This document shows, piece by piece, positions 17,194-25,374 of a DNA stretch of 64,000 nucleotides. Each line of letters begins with the position of its first letter. The first letter of the stretch is position 1. The notes beneath the pieces were generated by a model that was not told the origin of the DNA, ran no database searches, and saw only the letters and a program-made list of their open reading frames with translations. Location of the stretch: the NCBI GenBank assembly GCA_947165025.1, contig CAMUYQ010000002.1, forward strand, positions 186,001-250,000. The letters are read 5' to 3'. The DNA is from an uncultured Lachnospiraceae bacterium. GTDB lineage: Bacteria; Bacillota; Clostridia; Lachnospirales; Lachnospiraceae. The position numbers and the translations under genes are program-made.

Positions 17194-18104
17194 GGTTAAT
17201 TACGAGATCAGATTTTGACGGACTTGCATGCGGAGCGCTTCTTCTTGAGGCGGGCGTTGTAGACAACTGGAAGTTTGCGCATCCGAAGGATCTTCAGGAC
17301 GGACAGGTCGAGATAACAAGTGACGACTGTCTTGCAAATGTTCCGTTCGTTGAAGGATGCGGACTGTGGTTCGATCATCATTCGAGCGAAGAAGAGCGTA
17401 ACGAGCTTGCCGGAAAATATAAAGGAAAATGCGACATCGCTGCTCCGAGCTGTGCAAGAGTCATTTATGAATACTACGGCGGAAAAGAGAAGTTCCCCCA
17501 GTTTGACGATCTTATGGAAGCTGTCGACAAGGTTGACTCGGGTAACCTTACGATAGATGAGATACAGAATCCCAAGGGATGGATACTTGTCGGATTCCTG
17601 ATGGATCCGAGAACGGGTCTCGGTAGATTCCGTAACTTCACGATCAGTAACTACCAGCTTATGGAAAAGCTTCTCGTTGCATGTGCGCAGCTTTCTACAG
17701 CCGAGATACTTGCTCTTCCCGATGTTGTCGAGAGAATTGAGCTTTATGAGGATCAGACAAGGAAGTTCAAAGAAATGGTGACCGAGCATACGGAAGTATT
17801 CGGAAACCTCATTGTATCTGATCTTCGCGGCGTTGAGACTATTTATACAGGTAACAGATTCCTTATTTACAGCATGTATCCCGACCAGAACATCTCTGTA
17901 TGGATGACTCCCGGCAAGGGCGGTCAGGGACTTGCATGTGCGATCGGATATTCGATCCTCAACAAGACGGCGACTCTTGATGTCGGAAGCCTCTGCCTTA
18001 AGTATGGTGGCGGCGGTCACGAAAAGGTCGGAACATGTCAGTTCGCCTCGTACGAGGATGCATGCGTGATGCTGGAGGAACTGAAGAAGCTCGCGAATGC
18101 ATAA
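17190..18104 (+). CDS. DHH/DHHA1 family phosphoesterase
   Basis: A 304-residue cytoplasmic protein. The N terminus has the metal-binding TRSDFDGLACGA motif, FDHH (residues 61-64) is the family-naming DHH signature, VDKVDSG supplies a further Asp, and the C-terminal GGGGHEKVGTC is the DHHA1 substrate loop. The family includes NrnA nanoRNase/pAp phosphatases, cyclic-dinucleotide phosphodiesterases, and proteins often labelled exopolyphosphatase. It is translationally coupled to an upstream diguanylate cyclase, so hydrolysis of a cyclic-di-GMP product such as pGpG is an attractive but unproven role. No sensor or membrane domain is fused. Confidence 0.85.
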   Translation: MRLITRSDFDGLACGALLLEAGVVDNWKFAHPKDLQDGQVEITSDDCLANVPFVEGCGLWFDHHSSEEERNELAGKYKGKCDIAAPSCARVIYEYYGGKEKFPQFDDLMEAVDKVDSGNLTIDEIQNPKGWILVGFLMDPRTGLGRFRNFTISNYQLMEKLLVACAQLSTAEILALPDVVERIELYEDQTRKFKEMVTEHTEVFGNLIVSDLRGVETIYTGNRFLIYSMYPDQNISVWMTPGKGGQGLACAIGYSILNKTATLDVGSLCLKYGGGGHEKVGTCQFASYEDACVMLEELKKLANA

Positions 18105-18125
18105 TTGATGCAACAGGGGGACAAA

Positions 18126-18626
18126 ATGGGAGAAGTCGGAAAACTTGTCAGATTACCCGAAGGCACAACGATCCTGGCCGAGGGTGAACTCAATCTTGAT
18201 ATGTACAAGATCATAAGCGGTCATGCCGAGGTATATATGGGATACGGGACAGAGAGGGAGACGCTTATCGGTATAATAGGGCCTCAGAGCTGTTTCGGCG
18301 AGTTCGGTATGCTCCTTCAGAAACCTGCGATCTATACCGTGGTCTCATACTCCGAGATACTGTTGATGAGGGTAACATTTAGCGAACTGGGAGACTTCGT
18401 CCAGCAGAACCACAAGAACATCATCGATATCATGCAGAATATGGCCCACACGATGATGACGATGCGTACACAGATCGATCTGCTCATCAACGATATCAAC
18501 AACGGAATCAAACCTGATGAGAAAGAGGTTCACGAGATGGAGAAGGCCATGAGTACCTTTACAGTCTACAGGAACCGTGCGATGTCCGGAAAATTCCATA
18601 CGTTAGACATGATCAGGAACCGGTAA
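18126..18626 (+). CDS. Cyclic nucleotide-binding domain protein without DNA-binding domain
   Basis: A 166-residue protein. Residues 1-115 form a cNMP-binding beta roll like that of CRP/FNR proteins (KLVRLPEGTTILAEGE, then GEFGML), followed by a long helix. The helix-turn-helix of CRP is missing, so it is not a classical transcription factor. The phosphate-binding cassette of true cAMP binders is not clearly conserved, leaving the ligand open. I chose ATG 18126 because AGGGGG sits 6 bases upstream; starts at 18105 or 18108 would add about six residues. It is third in the GGDEF-DHH operon, which suggests a nucleotide-signalling effector, but this is context only. Confidence 0.75.
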   Translation: MGEVGKLVRLPEGTTILAEGELNLDMYKIISGHAEVYMGYGTERETLIGIIGPQSCFGEFGMLLQKPAIYTVVSYSEILLMRVTFSELGDFVQQNHKNIIDIMQNMAHTMMTMRTQIDLLINDINNGIKPDEKEVHEMEKAMSTFTVYRNRAMSGKFHTLDMIRNR

Positions 18627-18675
18627 TCTCTGATACTTTGTTGTATTCTTTTGACGAAGTAAGGAGGTAGAGAAT

Positions 18676-19065
18676 ATGTCAGAGATTAAAGAATTCAGAG
18701 ATGAAATGGTAACGATGTTCACGGACCTGCGAGAGGACATCGGAGATGAAATGGTAACGATGTTCACGGATCTTCGAAGGGACATGAACCAGCGGTTTGA
18801 TGCAATGGACCGGCGGTTTGACAGTCTGATGGATGATATCGTGAAAGAAAACCGCGAGAATATGGGAATAATCTGTGAAATGATAAATACAAACCAGGAA
18901 GAAAACAACCGGCGGTTTGACAGGATCGAAGATCGACTGTTGAAAGTTGAGCATACCGTAACGTCTTCTAAAGAGCTTCTGGAAAGGATGGATGTTGCGG
19001 AAAAGGCAATTAAGCATAATTCCATACTGATCTCTGAATTCTGTGGAAACAAGAATAATAAATAA
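18676..19065 (+). CDS. Small coiled-coil protein with an internal 15-residue duplication
   Basis: A 129-residue, highly charged, predicted coiled-coil protein with no membrane segment. Residues 8-37 hold two copies of the unit DEMVTMFTDLR, and a related heptad pattern (QRFDAMDRRFDS, then NRRFDRIEDRL) continues. It resembles generic helical hairpin proteins sometimes found with phage or chemotaxis genes; I do not recognise a family with confidence. AAGGAGG lies 9 bases upstream. It follows the cyclic-nucleotide-binding gene by 49 bases and is followed by a terminator, so it is probably the last gene of that operon. Function unknown. Confidence 0.65.
   Translation: MSEIKEFRDEMVTMFTDLREDIGDEMVTMFTDLRRDMNQRFDAMDRRFDSLMDDIVKENRENMGIICEMINTNQEENNRRFDRIEDRLLKVEHTVTSSKELLERMDVAEKAIKHNSILISEFCGNKNNK
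18698..18770 (+). repeat. In-frame 45-base tandem duplication
   Basis: A 28-base sequence at 18698-18725 recurs identically at 18743-18770, a period of 45 bases or 15 codons. The bases between the two copies have drifted. The nucleotide identity suggests a recent duplication that lengthened the coiled coil without breaking the frame. Confidence 0.9.
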
Positions 19066-19100
19066 GGGAAAACATATAGACTGTAATTATGATATTTCAG

Positions 19101-19131
19101 ACCCCGGGAGAAAATCATCTGCCGGGGTTTA
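19101..19131 (+). terminator. Rho-independent terminator after the coiled-coil gene
   Basis: ACCCCGG (19101-19107) pairs with CCGGGGT (19122-19128) around a 14-base loop and is followed by TTATGTTTA. It lies 35 bases after the stop at 19065 and separates the signalling operon from the surface-protein promoter. The 305-base gap from 19066 to 19370 holds only this terminator, the promoter at 19213 and a short leader with two small hairpins (19292-19307 and 19325-19340). Confidence 0.75.
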
Positions 19132-19212
19132 TGTTTACCTATTTGATCGCGAAGAGAGTTACAAAGCACAATATATAGTGGTTTGAAAGATAACATGTAC
19201 TATAAAAAGCGG

Positions 19213-19241
19213 TTGTCATAATATTTATTATTATGTATAAT
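19213..19241 (+). promoter_or_regulatory. Strong housekeeping promoter for the surface protein and sortase
   Basis: TTGTCA (19213-19218) and a perfect TATAAT (19236-19241) are exactly 17 bases apart. The start would be near 19248, giving a leader of about 120 bases before the ATG at 19371. No known riboswitch core was recognised in that leader. Confidence 0.8.
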
Positions 19242-19370
19242 GCCTATGTAGGTGTATGACTATGCCTATGTACAATATATTGATTTTTTCTAAGACTGGG
19301 GAGTCTTGAAATAATTTAGAAAATCATGGAATAAACCATGATGTCCACGAATAAGGGGAGGACAGAAAAA

Positions 19371-21866
19371 ATGAAGGGAATCAGAAAACTATTCTTAGGA
19401 CTTGTCTTTTTGGCACTTGTCGGTGTCGGATTCACGGTCAATGCAAAAGCAGCGGATGAAAATGCCGTTGGTCTTACTACTGATAAGGGAGGTGCAACCT
19501 GGCAGAGCGATGCAACAAAACTTATCGGTTCATTTAAGGTGTCGCAATTGACCAATCTGTTTCCTAGTGACCCCGGAGATTACTATGAGTATAGTTTCAC
19601 AGTTACAGACCCTACAGGTACAGTAACCGTTACAGATGTTTATACAGCAACAAGAGTATCTGACACCGTTACGACGTGGGAAAAAAATGGTGCTGTGGAA
19701 CCAGTGCCGGATGAAGTTGAGCTGTTTACGCTAACGAGAGCCGATTTGATAGCAGCATTTAATGATACAGCTGGATGGGAAAAGGAATTCCAGTTAAATC
19801 TGAAGAAGAGTGCAAATGGAGGTACTTCTTTCACGATCGCCACGAAGACTTTTACCGCAAGAGGGTATTATTTGGAACCGAAGGCGACTTATAAGAAAGC
19901 TGCAGCAGGTGCACCTGCTATAGGTTTTGTTCCGGACAAATGGTTTATGATGGAAAACGAATCCAAAAAGTTTACCACCATTGGTTCGGCCGGAAAAGGA
20001 TATTCATTTGACGGATGGTATTTTGGAGATACCAAACTTTCGGGAAGTGAATCAGAATGTACAGTTTCAATTAGTAATGCTTCACCGGATTCTGAACTTA
20101 TTTCAAACTATGATATGAGAACAGGCCTTGGTCTTGAATACACAGATAAGGCTCTTGCGGATGCCGTAATAGCCAAGGGAGGTAAAGTTACAAGAAAATT
20201 CAAATTTGTTCCCAGCGGATGCGGGTATACGGCAAGTGATATCGACACTACAGCAGCACATGTAATTGTTAACCCGGGTACAGCTTCTGCTACAACACAT
20301 GCGGTAACGATCAATTCCGTAACAGGTGGGGAAAGCGGAACAATAACTTTCACCTTCCCTAACGTATCGTCATCTTCCCCTGTGGAATTTGTTGTGGCTA
20401 CAAAGGATGGTATAGAGTTTCCGGTTCAATTAAGTCTGATTGATCCTTCGGCTGTTGAGTTTTCGATAACTCCCAATACTACACAGACAATTGAAGTCGG
20501 AGAAAAGATCACATATGTGCCTACGCTTACTCCGGACTTTGATAATGCAGAGTTTACATATCCTCTTGCTGCAACAGATAAGGATTGTATTTCAACAACC
20601 AAAGATGCGGGAGGAAACCTTTATGTTACCGGTGCAAAAGTGACAACAACCGGAGCAAGCTTCACACCTACCGTTAAGTATACGGTTGAAGGAGCAGATA
20701 CAATAGAAAAAACATTGGCTCCGCTTACTGTCAAGGTTACAAGCCCTTCACTTGTGTTCACAAGCGACATCATGGTTAACGAAGGCCTATCCGCTCCGTT
20801 ATCAAGATTTGTCAAGAACGAGAACACATACGTTGCAAAGGCTGAGGCGAAGAGTTCATCATATATCACGGTAAGTCCCGCGACCGGTGTTGCAAGAAGC
20901 ATCGAGATCAAAGGTAAGAGTGCTACAAAGAAAGTAAGCGGTGAATTCACGGCTGATGGTCAGACGGCTGCAGTAACCGTATATCCTAAGCCTACCCTTT
21001 CGCTTGATAAGAGCGGATCGGGATCGAGCCTTAAGTACACATTCAAGGTAACGATGCCTTGGAACGTATACCACGGAAGTACTGTTATCAAGGACCTTTC
21101 AAAGGCTAAGATCCAGTTCAAGGGTGAGAAGGATACATACACACTCGATTCATTCTCACTTGAGAAGGATACAGAGGATTATACAAAGAAGAATAAGGAT
21201 ACCGTTTCAGTTGACATCAAGAAGATGGGCGAGATTCTTAACAAGATCTGTAAGAACGACAAGGAAGAGATCGAGATAACCGCTTATGCTGACGGTGACA
21301 AGGATGTCATTTCCGACAAGCAGACACTCAAGGTTTACAAGATCAAGGTTGACGGTTCTTCAGGTGCAGATTACAAGGTCAACGGCGAAACAGTAAGCGA
21401 CTACTTCTACGCTATAGACGGTGTTTCATATGAAGTATCCACAACTCCGAAGTCAGGTTATTCGGGAACTCCTGAGAAGTGGGACGGAACTTCATTCGGA
21501 ACGAACTCAAACGGAACCGTATCGTTCAGTGAGTCCAAGACTATTAAGGCTTACTACAAGGGCGGAACATCATCACCGAGCACTTCAGGCAGAAACAGCG
21601 GAGCAGCCGGTGACGGAACAGGTGAAGGATATGATGACGTTCCCAAGACCGGTGAGTCCAAGACGGATATATGGATCCTCTGGTCGGTACTCTTCATCTC
21701 GATCCTTGGTGCAGGCTTCATGATCTGGAAGAGATTCGGTCTGGCAAGAGCCATCGCTGAGGCAGACCAGCAGGTAGCCATCGCTGAGCATGAAGAGATG
21801 GTTAAGGCTGAAGAGAAGGAAAAGAAAGACAAACTCGATATGTTGAAGGGTCTTCGAAATCTTTAA
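19371..21866 (+). CDS. Large cell-surface protein with sortase-type anchor and long charged tail
   Basis: An 831-residue secreted protein. The signal peptide is about 1-29 (a KGIRKLF start, cleavage near AKA-A). The ectodomain looks like tandem beta-sandwich, Ig-like or Listeria-Bacteroides-like repeats rich in Thr and Ser. Near the C terminus a Gly/Ser linker leads to VPKTG (residues 757-761), a membrane segment (about 769-789), and then, unusually, about 42 charged residues rather than the normal few positive ones. Sortase substrates in C. difficile use SPKTG/PPKTG-like signals for a class B sortase, and a class B sortase gene follows 21 bases downstream. ATG 19371 is preferred over 19338 because GGGGAGGA lies 8 bases upstream. 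Codon use in the last third is more biased than at the start. Confidence 0.8.
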   Translation: MKGIRKLFLGLVFLALVGVGFTVNAKAADENAVGLTTDKGGATWQSDATKLIGSFKVSQLTNLFPSDPGDYYEYSFTVTDPTGTVTVTDVYTATRVSDTVTTWEKNGAVEPVPDEVELFTLTRADLIAAFNDTAGWEKEFQLNLKKSANGGTSFTIATKTFTARGYYLEPKATYKKAAAGAPAIGFVPDKWFMMENESKKFTTIGSAGKGYSFDGWYFGDTKLSGSESECTVSISNASPDSELISNYDMRTGLGLEYTDKALADAVIAKGGKVTRKFKFVPSGCGYTASDIDTTAAHVIVNPGTASATTHAVTINSVTGGESGTITFTFPNVSSSSPVEFVVATKDGIEFPVQLSLIDPSAVEFSITPNTTQTIEVGEKITYVPTLTPDFDNAEFTYPLAATDKDCISTTKDAGGNLYVTGAKVTTTGASFTPTVKYTVEGADTIEKTLAPLTVKVTSPSLVFTSDIMVNEGLSAPLSRFVKNENTYVAKAEAKSSSYITVSPATGVARSIEIKGKSATKKVSGEFTADGQTAAVTVYPKPTLSLDKSGSGSSLKYTFKVTMPWNVYHGSTVIKDLSKAKIQFKGEKDTYTLDSFSLEKDTEDYTKKNKDTVSVDIKKMGEILNKICKNDKEEIEITAYADGDKDVISDKQTLKVYKIKVDGSSGADYKVNGETVSDYFYAIDGVSYEVSTTPKSGYSGTPEKWDGTSFGTNSNGTVSFSESKTIKAYYKGGTSSPSTSGRNSGAAGDGTGEGYDDVPKTGESKTDIWILWSVLFISILGAGFMIWKRFGLARAIAEADQQVAIAEHEEMVKAEEKEKKDKLDMLKGLRNL

Positions 21867-21887
21867 AAAGTATTAAGTACGGAAACT

Positions 21888-22808
21888 ATGGGGAAAAGAG
21901 ATATTGATTCGATAAGGGGTCGAAGACAATTCTTAGAAAACTACAGGGTGGAGCTTACGGAGTGGGCTCCACCTGTTTCCGTTGCATTTCTTGTAGTGCT
22001 CATCTTCCTCTCCGCAATGATCCAGTACCGTGTGGGCTTCATGGGAAGCAATTATATCGCAACAAGGGATAACCTTACCGAAGCGCTCCAGAACATAGGG
22101 CCTGAGGTTGAGAATGAGACCGATGAAGGAAAGAAGGATGTTGCAAAGCCTTCGTCAGATGGTATAACCGTACCGGTACAGACAGCCCAGAAGACACAGA
22201 AGATGGCCGAGGTCTATACTATAAACGATGACTCGGCGGGATGGATCAAGATAGACGGTACAGTTATAGACTACCCTGTAATGCAGACTCCCGGGGATGA
22301 GCAGTATTACCTGAACCGTGATTTTGACGGAAGGTACAGTGCTTACGGATGTATCATAGCTGATACCGATTCTACTATAGGTACGGGAACTGCAGCTGAG
22401 GACTATACGGATGGAACACGCCCGGGTACGAACATCATACTTCACGGACATAACATGAAGAACGGTACGATGTTCGGAAGTCTTGATAAGTACAGAACAC
22501 AGTCATATGAGAAGAGCCACTCGAGGATCAAGTTCTCGAGCCTTTATGAGGACAGGGAATATGAGATATGTGCCGTGTTCTTAAGCCAGGTCTACAAGAA
22601 AAACCAGACCGACGTGTTTAAATACTATCAGTTCTTTAATGCGGAAAATGAAGATGAATTCAATGATTTTTACGATAATATCAAGAAACTGTCGATGTAC
22701 GATACCGGGGTAACGGCTGAGTACGGAGACGAATTCATAACTCTTTCTGTGTGTGCATATCATGTTGACAACGGAAGACTCGTTGTTGTCGGAAAACGCA
22801 TTAAGTAG
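21888..22808 (+). CDS. srtB: Class B sortase
   Basis: A 306-residue membrane transpeptidase. The N-terminal cytoplasmic part has a membrane anchor (about 28-50). The catalytic domain has DYPVMQ, the histidine at about 188 in LHGHNM, the nucleophile C289 in TLSVCAY, and an Arg around 298 in DNGRLVVVGKR, all as in class B sortases. It should cleave a sorting signal between Thr and Gly and join the protein to the cell wall. It lies 21 bases after the gene for a protein ending in a VPKTG signal, so the two are a likely enzyme-substrate pair. No pilin-like genes are nearby, so single-protein anchoring is more likely than pilus assembly. Confidence 0.9.
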   Translation: MGKRDIDSIRGRRQFLENYRVELTEWAPPVSVAFLVVLIFLSAMIQYRVGFMGSNYIATRDNLTEALQNIGPEVENETDEGKKDVAKPSSDGITVPVQTAQKTQKMAEVYTINDDSAGWIKIDGTVIDYPVMQTPGDEQYYLNRDFDGRYSAYGCIIADTDSTIGTGTAAEDYTDGTRPGTNIILHGHNMKNGTMFGSLDKYRTQSYEKSHSRIKFSSLYEDREYEICAVFLSQVYKKNQTDVFKYYQFFNAENEDEFNDFYDNIKKLSMYDTGVTAEYGDEFITLSVCAYHVDNGRLVVVGKRIK

Positions 22809-22814
22809 TACAAT
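22786..22814 (+). promoter_or_regulatory. Candidate promoter giving a leaderless kinase mRNA
   Basis: TTGTCG (22786-22791) and TACAAT (22809-22814) are 17 bases apart. The -10 ends six bases before the ATG at 22821, so transcription would begin at the start codon itself. No Shine-Dalgarno sequence precedes this gene, which fits a leaderless transcript. The -35 lies inside the end of the sortase gene. Confidence 0.5.
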
Positions 22815-22820
22815 TACTAC

Positions 22821-24671
22821 ATGAATTTCATCAGAAAATACTTCGGATATTTCTTCAGAAGTGAATTAACGATAAAGCATAAGCTTGTGAACGTGATACT
22901 GGGATGTGCGCTTCTCGTGCAGATCCCCTCTATTATTTTGACGATCGCAGTCGGGACGAATATATGGGGTATAATCATACAGTTCCTGATGGCGGTCTTT
23001 ATCGCAGCCATTCTGTATCTGACGAACCGTTTCCCGGATTCGCTCGTTCCCTCGATACTCATAGCAACAGTAGCCAATATGATCGGATTTCCGCTCATGT
23101 ATTTCATGTGCGGTGGCTACAGGACCGGTATTGTCATATGGATGCTGTTCGGTGCCATATTCACGTGGCTACTTGTTGACGTCAAGTGGAGCGTTGTCAT
23201 TTCCGTGATCGTGTTCTGCCTGCTGAACGGATGCCTTCGTTTTGAGGAGCATTATCCTCAGTACGTGTCGTTTCTTGATACACGTAATGACGAGATACTT
23301 GACACGGGTATCGCATTCATATTCGTAACGGTCATATTCGGACTGATATTCAAATACCAGACATATGCATACGAGAAGCAGGCCAGGACGCTAAAAGAAA
23401 ACGATGAGGAACTTCGTAAGCTTAACGAAGAACTTGCCGAGGCTAATACAAGACTTGAGAGTGCAAGTGCAGCCAAATCAAGCTTTCTGGCAAACATGTC
23501 GCACGAGATCAGGACGCCTATCAATGCCGTGCTCGGTATGGATGAGATGATCCTAAGAGAGTGTAAGGACAAGCAGATACTCGAATACGCAAACGATATC
23601 GACAGTGCAGGACACCAGCTGCTGTCGCTTGTAAATGACATACTTGATTTTTCGAAGATCGAGTCGGGCAAGATGGAGCTGCACCCTGTTGAATACGAGC
23701 TGTTCTCTGTTATGAATGACTGCTATAACATGATCTTCATGAGGGCAAAGAGAAAAGAGCTTGAGTTCATTGTCGAGAACGATCCCGAGATCCCGGCATT
23801 TCTGTACGGAGACGAGGTCAGGATACGTCAGGTCATCATGAACCTTCTGACAAATGCGGTCAAATACACGAAGGACGGTTCGGTAAGACTGATCTTTAAT
23901 TATGAGAAGATAGATGATGACAACATAAAGCTCATCGTATCGGTCAAGGATACGGGTATCGGTATATCCGGGGAGAACCAGAAGTACCTGTTCGATTCGT
24001 TCAGGCGCGTGGATGAGAAAGCGAACCGCAACATTGAGGGAACCGGACTTGGCCTTTCGATCACCAAGAAGTTTACCGAGATGATGGGAGGTACGGTAGG
24101 TGTAGAGTCCGTGCTTTATGAAGGATCGACATTTACCGTACAGATACCGCAGAAGATCGCCGACAGGGCGACAGTAGGACCGTTTGCGGAAAGGCTCAAT
24201 CATAAGGCTGCCCAGGCCGAAGAGGATGCAGATAAGGCAAGGGAAGAGGAGAAGAAGGACAGGTTTACCGCGCCGCGCGCAAGGATACTTGTTGTTGATG
24301 ACGTCAAGATGAATCTGAACGTCGTAAGGCTGCTTCTGAAGAATACCGGAATGCAGATAGATCTGGCATCGAGCGGTGAGGAATGCCTTAAGTATACGCT
24401 CGTCAAGAGATACGACATCATTCTCATGGATCATATGATGCCGATAATGGATGGAATAGAAGCACTTCACAAGATAAGGGAACAGGCGGACGGCCTCAAT
24501 GCCGACACACCTGTTGTGGCCCTTACCGCGAACGCACTTGTTGGTGCCCAGGAGATGTACCTCGATGAAGGATTCGTGTCATATATAAGCAAGCCGGTCA
24601 AGAGCATCGATCTTGAGGCGGCGCTTGTTAAGCTCCTTCCGAAGGATAAGATAGTTAGAGAAAATGGCTGA
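22821..24671 (+). CDS. Hybrid sensor histidine kinase with receiver domain
   Basis: A 616-residue membrane kinase. Five or six membrane helices (about residues 22-178) form the sensor. A short coiled coil follows, then the phosphoacceptor H228 in NMSHEIRTP, an ATP-binding domain (N box near MNLLTNAVKYT; G boxes DTGIGI and GTGLGL), and a C-terminal receiver with DD in VVDDVKMN and the phosphorylated D537 in ILMDHMMP. The system passes phosphate within the protein; no partner regulator or HPt gene is adjacent. It is closely related in plan to the kinase at 61240-63510. No ribosome-binding site is visible (see the promoter at 22786). The end overlaps the CPBP gene by 8 bases. Confidence 0.93.
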   Translation: MNFIRKYFGYFFRSELTIKHKLVNVILGCALLVQIPSIILTIAVGTNIWGIIIQFLMAVFIAAILYLTNRFPDSLVPSILIATVANMIGFPLMYFMCGGYRTGIVIWMLFGAIFTWLLVDVKWSVVISVIVFCLLNGCLRFEEHYPQYVSFLDTRNDEILDTGIAFIFVTVIFGLIFKYQTYAYEKQARTLKENDEELRKLNEELAEANTRLESASAAKSSFLANMSHEIRTPINAVLGMDEMILRECKDKQILEYANDIDSAGHQLLSLVNDILDFSKIESGKMELHPVEYELFSVMNDCYNMIFMRAKRKELEFIVENDPEIPAFLYGDEVRIRQVIMNLLTNAVKYTKDGSVRLIFNYEKIDDDNIKLIVSVKDTGIGISGENQKYLFDSFRRVDEKANRNIEGTGLGLSITKKFTEMMGGTVGVESVLYEGSTFTVQIPQKIADRATVGPFAERLNHKAAQAEEDADKAREEEKKDRFTAPRARILVVDDVKMNLNVVRLLLKNTGMQIDLASSGEECLKYTLVKRYDIILMDHMMPIMDGIEALHKIREQADGLNADTPVVALTANALVGAQEMYLDEGFVSYISKPVKSIDLEAALVKLLPKDKIVRENG

Positions 24672-25374
24672 TACGATAATGGAAAAAAGAAACCGGATGT
24701 GGCCTGCCATAAATATCATAACTTTTGTGGTGTTGGCACTCATCCTTCAGACAGGCGGCGCTTACCTCGTAAACGCCGCTATCGCTATTATGGGAGAAGG
24801 CGCCGCGCCTGCAGCACAGTACTCTGATTATATGTCGAGAATACGTGAACTTGAACTGCGCCAGATGATACACGCCGTATTTGTCGGACCGCTGCTCGAA
24901 GAGCTGGTGTTCCGCCTTATATTTCTGCGCACCGCCAAAAAGTTTCTGCCGTTCTGGGCGGCAAACCTCATTCAGGCAGTGCTGTTTTCGGTATATCACA
25001 CCTATACGATACAGCGCGTGTATGTGTTCTTCCTGGCACTTATGATAGGATGTGTATTCTACTATATTCCCATAATCATCAAGAAGAGTCTCGGTCCGGA
25101 CAGTAATTCGGGTATTGCAGAGCTGCCCTGTTCACTTATCGGGGTGGCCCTGACGTTTATCCTTCATATGATCATCAATGCATCGGGGGTTTATCTGACG
25201 AAGTACCTGCCGGCAGATCTGTCTGTTTCAATACAGGTATCCATCGGGTTTGCTGCAGCGGCGATAGCGGGTGCAACAGCATATGTGCTGTATCGCCAGC
25301 ATCTGTCAGAGAACGGTCATTTTGATATGTTCAAACAGCGCATCGGTAATGTTGATGCCGGTCGCCTCCAATAG
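24664..25374 (+). CDS. CPBP family intramembrane protease
   Basis: A 236-residue multi-pass membrane protein. The family motifs are present: EELVFR (EExxxR, about residues 79-84), F-S-V-Y-H (FxxxH, about 107), and HMIIN (HxxxN, about 168). These side chains form the active site of Rce1/Abi-type glutamic or metal-linked intramembrane proteases. Bacterial CPBP proteins process or protect small peptides such as bacteriocins, but the substrate here is unknown. The start overlaps the kinase gene by 8 bases. The last 69 bases overlap the convergent ATP-grasp gene on the other strand. Confidence 0.85.
   Translation: MADTIMEKRNRMWPAINIITFVVLALILQTGGAYLVNAAIAIMGEGAAPAAQYSDYMSRIRELELRQMIHAVFVGPLLEELVFRLIFLRTAKKFLPFWAANLIQAVLFSVYHTYTIQRVYVFFLALMIGCVFYYIPIIIKKSLGPDSNSGIAELPCSLIGVALTFILHMIINASGVYLTKYLPADLSVSIQVSIGFAAAAIAGATAYVLYRQHLSENGHFDMFKQRIGNVDAGRLQ

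Noticed and set aside
19242-19277. Two copies of GCCTATGTA after the surface-protein promoter, considered as operators or iterons
   Set aside because: Only two short copies with irregular spacing in AT-rich DNA; not enough to support a site.
19248-19370. Riboswitch in the 120-base leader of the surface protein
   Set aside because: Only two small hairpins are present, and no conserved core of cyclic-di-GMP or other riboswitches was recognised.
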